DNA of 15,785 nucleotides, taken from positions 1-15,785 of the forward strand of contig CAYLNK010000134.1 in assembly GCA_964384675.1 (NCBI GenBank). The letters run 5' to 3'. The position numbers and the translations under genes were made by a program. How positions within the stretch are numbered: the first letter of the stretch is position 1; each line of letters opens with the position of its first letter. Below, piece after piece: positions 13,951 through 15,785 of the stretch. Source of the stretch: CAYLNK01 sp964384675 (GTDB lineage Bacteria > Acidobacteriota > Thermoanaerobaculia > UBA5066). The notes beneath the pieces were generated by a model that made no database searches, was not told where the DNA came from, and worked only from the letters and a program-made list of their open reading frames with translations.

Positions 13951-14745
13951 ATGTCGAGCCGAAAATGGGCACTGGTCCTGGGAGCCTCGAGCGGGTTCGG
14001 TGAGGCGGCGGCGATCGGCCTCGCCCGCTCCGGGCGCAACGTCTTCGGAGTCCACCTGGACCGGCGCAACACCCTCCCGAACGTGGAGCGGATCCGGGGC
14101 GAGATCGAGGCCGCCGGCGCGGAGTCGGTCTTCTTCAACGTGAACGCGGCGGACCACGAGAAGCGGGCGGAGACCCTGGACCAGATCGCCGCGCGCCTCG
14201 GGGAGGGCGCTCGCGGCGCGGTGGACGTCCTCCTCCACTCGCTCGCCTTCGGGACGCTGAAGCCCTTCCTGGCCGAGTCGGCCGCGGACCGGATCGCGCC
14301 CAGCCAGCTCGAGATGACCCTCGACGTGATGGCCAACTCCCTCGTCTACTGGACCCAGGACGTGGTCGGGCGCGGGCTGATGGGCGGGGGCGGGCACGTC
14401 TACGCGATGACGTCCGCGGGCGGCCACAAGATCTGGCCGTCGTACGGCGCGGTCTCCGCGGCCAAGGCGGCGCTCGAGAGCCATTGCCGCCAGCTCGCGG
14501 TGGAGCTGGTGCCGAGGAAGATCGCGGTGAACGCGCTGCGGGCCGGCGTGACCGACACGCCGGCGCTCCGGAAGATCCCGGGCAACGAGGGGATGATCGA
14601 GCGGTGTCTGGCGATCCACCCGGCCGGGAGGCTCACGACACCGGACGACGTGGTGAAGGTCATGGTGGCGCTCGCGAACCCGGAGACCGTCTGGCTCACG
14701 GGGAACGTCCTCGGCGTGGACGGCACCGAAGACCTCGTCGGCTGA
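13951..14745 (+). CDS. Enoyl-ACP reductase-like SDR (FabL type)
   Basis: A 264-residue NAD(P)H-dependent short-chain dehydrogenase, most like the enoyl-ACP reductases that finish each fatty-acid elongation cycle. The nucleotide-binding Gly motif is GASSGFG (11-17). The catalytic pair is Tyr165 and Lys172, spaced Y-x6-K as in FabI and FabL, not Y-x3-K as in most SDRs. The second tyrosine of FabI (Tyr146 of the E. coli enzyme) is replaced by Ser155, as in Bacillus FabL. The segment NALRAGVTDTPALRKIPG also resembles FabL's NAVSGGAIDTDAL region. Another SDR activity remains possible. ATG 13951 is the natural start just before the first strand, without a Shine-Dalgarno sequence. Its TGA overlaps the ATG of the DUF547 gene. 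Confidence 0.82.
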   Translation: MSSRKWALVLGASSGFGEAAAIGLARSGRNVFGVHLDRRNTLPNVERIRGEIEAAGAESVFFNVNAADHEKRAETLDQIAARLGEGARGAVDVLLHSLAFGTLKPFLAESAADRIAPSQLEMTLDVMANSLVYWTQDVVGRGLMGGGGHVYAMTSAGGHKIWPSYGAVSAAKAALESHCRQLAVELVPRKIAVNALRAGVTDTPALRKIPGNEGMIERCLAIHPAGRLTTPDDVVKVMVALANPETVWLTGNVLGVDGTEDLVG

Positions 14746-15587
14746 TGCGGAGCGTCGCGGGACCGATCGGGCGCGGCGCCTCGGCGGCGGGCCTCCTCGC
14801 GGTGGCGCTCCTCCTGCCGGGTGCCTCGTGCGAGACGATCGTGCCGCGGGTGGCCGCGACCAGCGACACACCGTCCGCCGGCAAGTTCCCGCACGAGCGC
14901 CTCTCTCTCCTCCTCGAGAAGATCGTGTCCGAGGACGGCCTCGTCGACTACGCCCGCCTCTCGCTGGAGTCGGCGAGCCTCGAGGAGTACCTGGCCGAGC
15001 TGGCCCGCGTCTCGCCCGACTCGCACCCGGCCCTCTTCCCGGTGGAGGCGGACCAGCTGGCGTACTGGATCAACGCCCACAACGCCTGCGCGCTGCGCGG
15101 AGTCCTGCGCTGGAACCGTCCCCAACGCCTGGACAACATCGCCCACCGGTTCGACAGCGACACGACGTTCCTGGTGGGCGGCAGGAAGCTGTCTCTCAAC
15201 GGGATCTCGAACGGGATCATCCGGAAGCGCTTCCCCGACCCGCGCGTCCACTTCGTGCTCGTGAAGGCACGGCGCGGCGGGCCGCCGCTCTCTCGCGCCG
15301 CCTACCTCCCGGCCACGCTCGAGTCCCGGCTGGAGCAGGCGGCCACCGACTTCCTCGACGACGAACGGAACGTGCAGTGGAAGCCGCCCTCCACCGAGGT
15401 GCGCCTGACGCAGCTGATCCTGGAGTTCCGCGGCGACTTCGAGCGGCAGGTGCCGTCCACGGTCTCCGGCGACCGCCGGCTCCTCGTGGCCGTCGACCGG
15501 TGGCGCAAGCCGGGCAGGAAGCTGGTCGCGAGCTCGGTGGTCGGGATCGCGTTCGACGAGCGCCTGAACGACGTCGGGAACCGGTAG
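14745..15587 (+). CDS. DUF547-domain exported protein, cysteine pair missing
   Basis: A 280-residue protein whose biochemical role is unknown for the family. The N-terminus has Arg residues, a hydrophobic run at about 14-25 and GASC, a poor lipobox that could make Cys29 a lipidation site. The DUF547 core spans about 50-230: FPHERLSLLLEKIVSEDGLVDYARL, YWINAHNAC at 108-115, LSLNGISNGIIRKRFPDPRVHF and FLDDERNVQW. The family usually has an NCxxxSCPPL-like motif after VHF; here it reads VKARRGGPPL (residues 173-182), so both cysteines are replaced, by Lys174 and Gly179. The ATG overlaps the reductase stop by 1 nt (TGATG), so the two are coupled. The gene ends 6 nt from the convergent ankyrin gene. 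Confidence 0.87.
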   Translation: MRSVAGPIGRGASAAGLLAVALLLPGASCETIVPRVAATSDTPSAGKFPHERLSLLLEKIVSEDGLVDYARLSLESASLEEYLAELARVSPDSHPALFPVEADQLAYWINAHNACALRGVLRWNRPQRLDNIAHRFDSDTTFLVGGRKLSLNGISNGIIRKRFPDPRVHFVLVKARRGGPPLSRAAYLPATLESRLEQAATDFLDDERNVQWKPPSTEVRLTQLILEFRGDFERQVPSTVSGDRRLLVAVDRWRKPGRKLVASSVVGIAFDERLNDVGNR

Positions 15588-15593
15588 CCGGTC

Positions 15594-15785
15594 TCAGCGG
15601 GTCCTGACCGCGGCGCACGCTCCGCCGGGCGCGAGCGCCTCGACCAGCTTCCGCGCGGTCGTCACCGACCACTCGTGCCCGGAGTCGCGCACCTGCACGG
15701 CGCGCGCGAGCGCCGCGTCGTGCGGCGTCTCCCCCGCGTCGTTCCGGGCGAACGGGTCGGCGCCGGCTCGGCAGAGCGAGAGGGC
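15594..15785 (-). CDS. C-terminal part of an ankyrin-repeat protein (partial)
   Basis: A frame open to the right edge of the window encodes the last 63 residues of a protein on the minus strand. LCRAGADPFARNDAGETPHDAALAR is a recognisable ankyrin repeat (the GADP, N-x-x-GETPxDxA pattern), followed by a helical tail with HEWSVTTARKLVEALAPGGACAAVRTR. Ankyrin repeats bind protein partners; what this one binds, and whether other domains lie upstream, cannot be seen. The stop TGA is 6 nt from the convergent DUF547 stop. No start codon is in the window. Confidence 0.75.
   Translation of the reverse strand, partial: ALSLCRAGADPFARNDAGETPHDAALARAVQVRDSGHEWSVTTARKLVEALAPGGACAAVRTR

Noticed and set aside
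12329..13972. A 547-residue methyltransferase fusion starting at 13972
   Set aside because: The N-terminal half is a frame-shifted reading of the PAS-LuxR gene; the GTGA overlap gives a normal-length methyltransferase.

Overview
This is a GC-rich bacterial chromosomal segment with GC- and CG-ending codons throughout. The best lineage clue is the secreted von Willebrand protein at 10426-12324. It carries the 'VWFA-related Acidobacterial' domain arrangement. The large Asp-box lipoprotein at 5407-8916 ends in two copies of a module ending in an IND-type motif, which I associate with secreted proteins of Acidobacteriota. I therefore infer an Acidobacteriota member (class not resolvable by eye). 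There is no sign of a phage, plasmid, IS element or CRISPR array; the window looks like ordinary chromosome.

Layout. (1) 2-1729 (+): tail of an unknown gene, glutamate racemase murI (GTGA overlap), then RNase PH. (2) 1730-1928: a gene-free gap with three stem-loops between convergent genes. (3) 1929-2687 (-): alpha/beta hydrolase. (4) 2758-2832 (+): tRNA-Pro(UGG), tail to tail and 1 nt from a glycerophosphodiester phosphodiesterase gene (2834-3610, -). (5) 3777-5356 (+): an alpha/alpha-toroid-like protein and a lipoprotein, 2 nt apart. (6) 5407-8916 (+): a 1169-aa Asp-box beta-propeller lipoprotein with its own TATAAT promoter. (7) 8917-9274: a five-copy 58-bp tandem repeat and a 30-bp perfect palindrome. 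(8) 9275-12324 (+): tRNA-dihydrouridine synthase, then the VWA protein. (9) 12329-13881 (-): PAS-LuxR regulator and homocysteine S-methyltransferase overlapping by 4 nt. (10) 13951-15587 (+): FabL-like enoyl-ACP reductase and a DUF547 protein overlapping by 1 nt. (11) 15594-15785 (-): C-terminal piece of an ankyrin-repeat protein.

How the genes fit together. murI and rph are housekeeping genes (peptidoglycan precursor, tRNA 3' trimming), as are the tRNA gene and dus. The middle of the window is dominated by exported proteins: two lipoproteins and a VWA protein, with a DUF547 lipoprotein further on. The luxR/methyltransferase and fabL-like/DUF547 pairs are divergent and share a 69-bp promoter region. 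That region holds a 25-bp imperfect dyad, a candidate operator for the regulator.

I did not find a clear new defence or biosynthetic system. The most unusual items are the alternating A/B 58-bp tandem array, the palindrome that fills the dus leader, and a recurring arrangement in which a -10-like hexamer lies only 6-10 nt before the start codon with no Shine-Dalgarno sequence, suggesting leaderless mRNAs. The others are the shared dyad in the luxR/fabL-like promoter and a DUF547 protein that lacks the family's usual cysteine pair.
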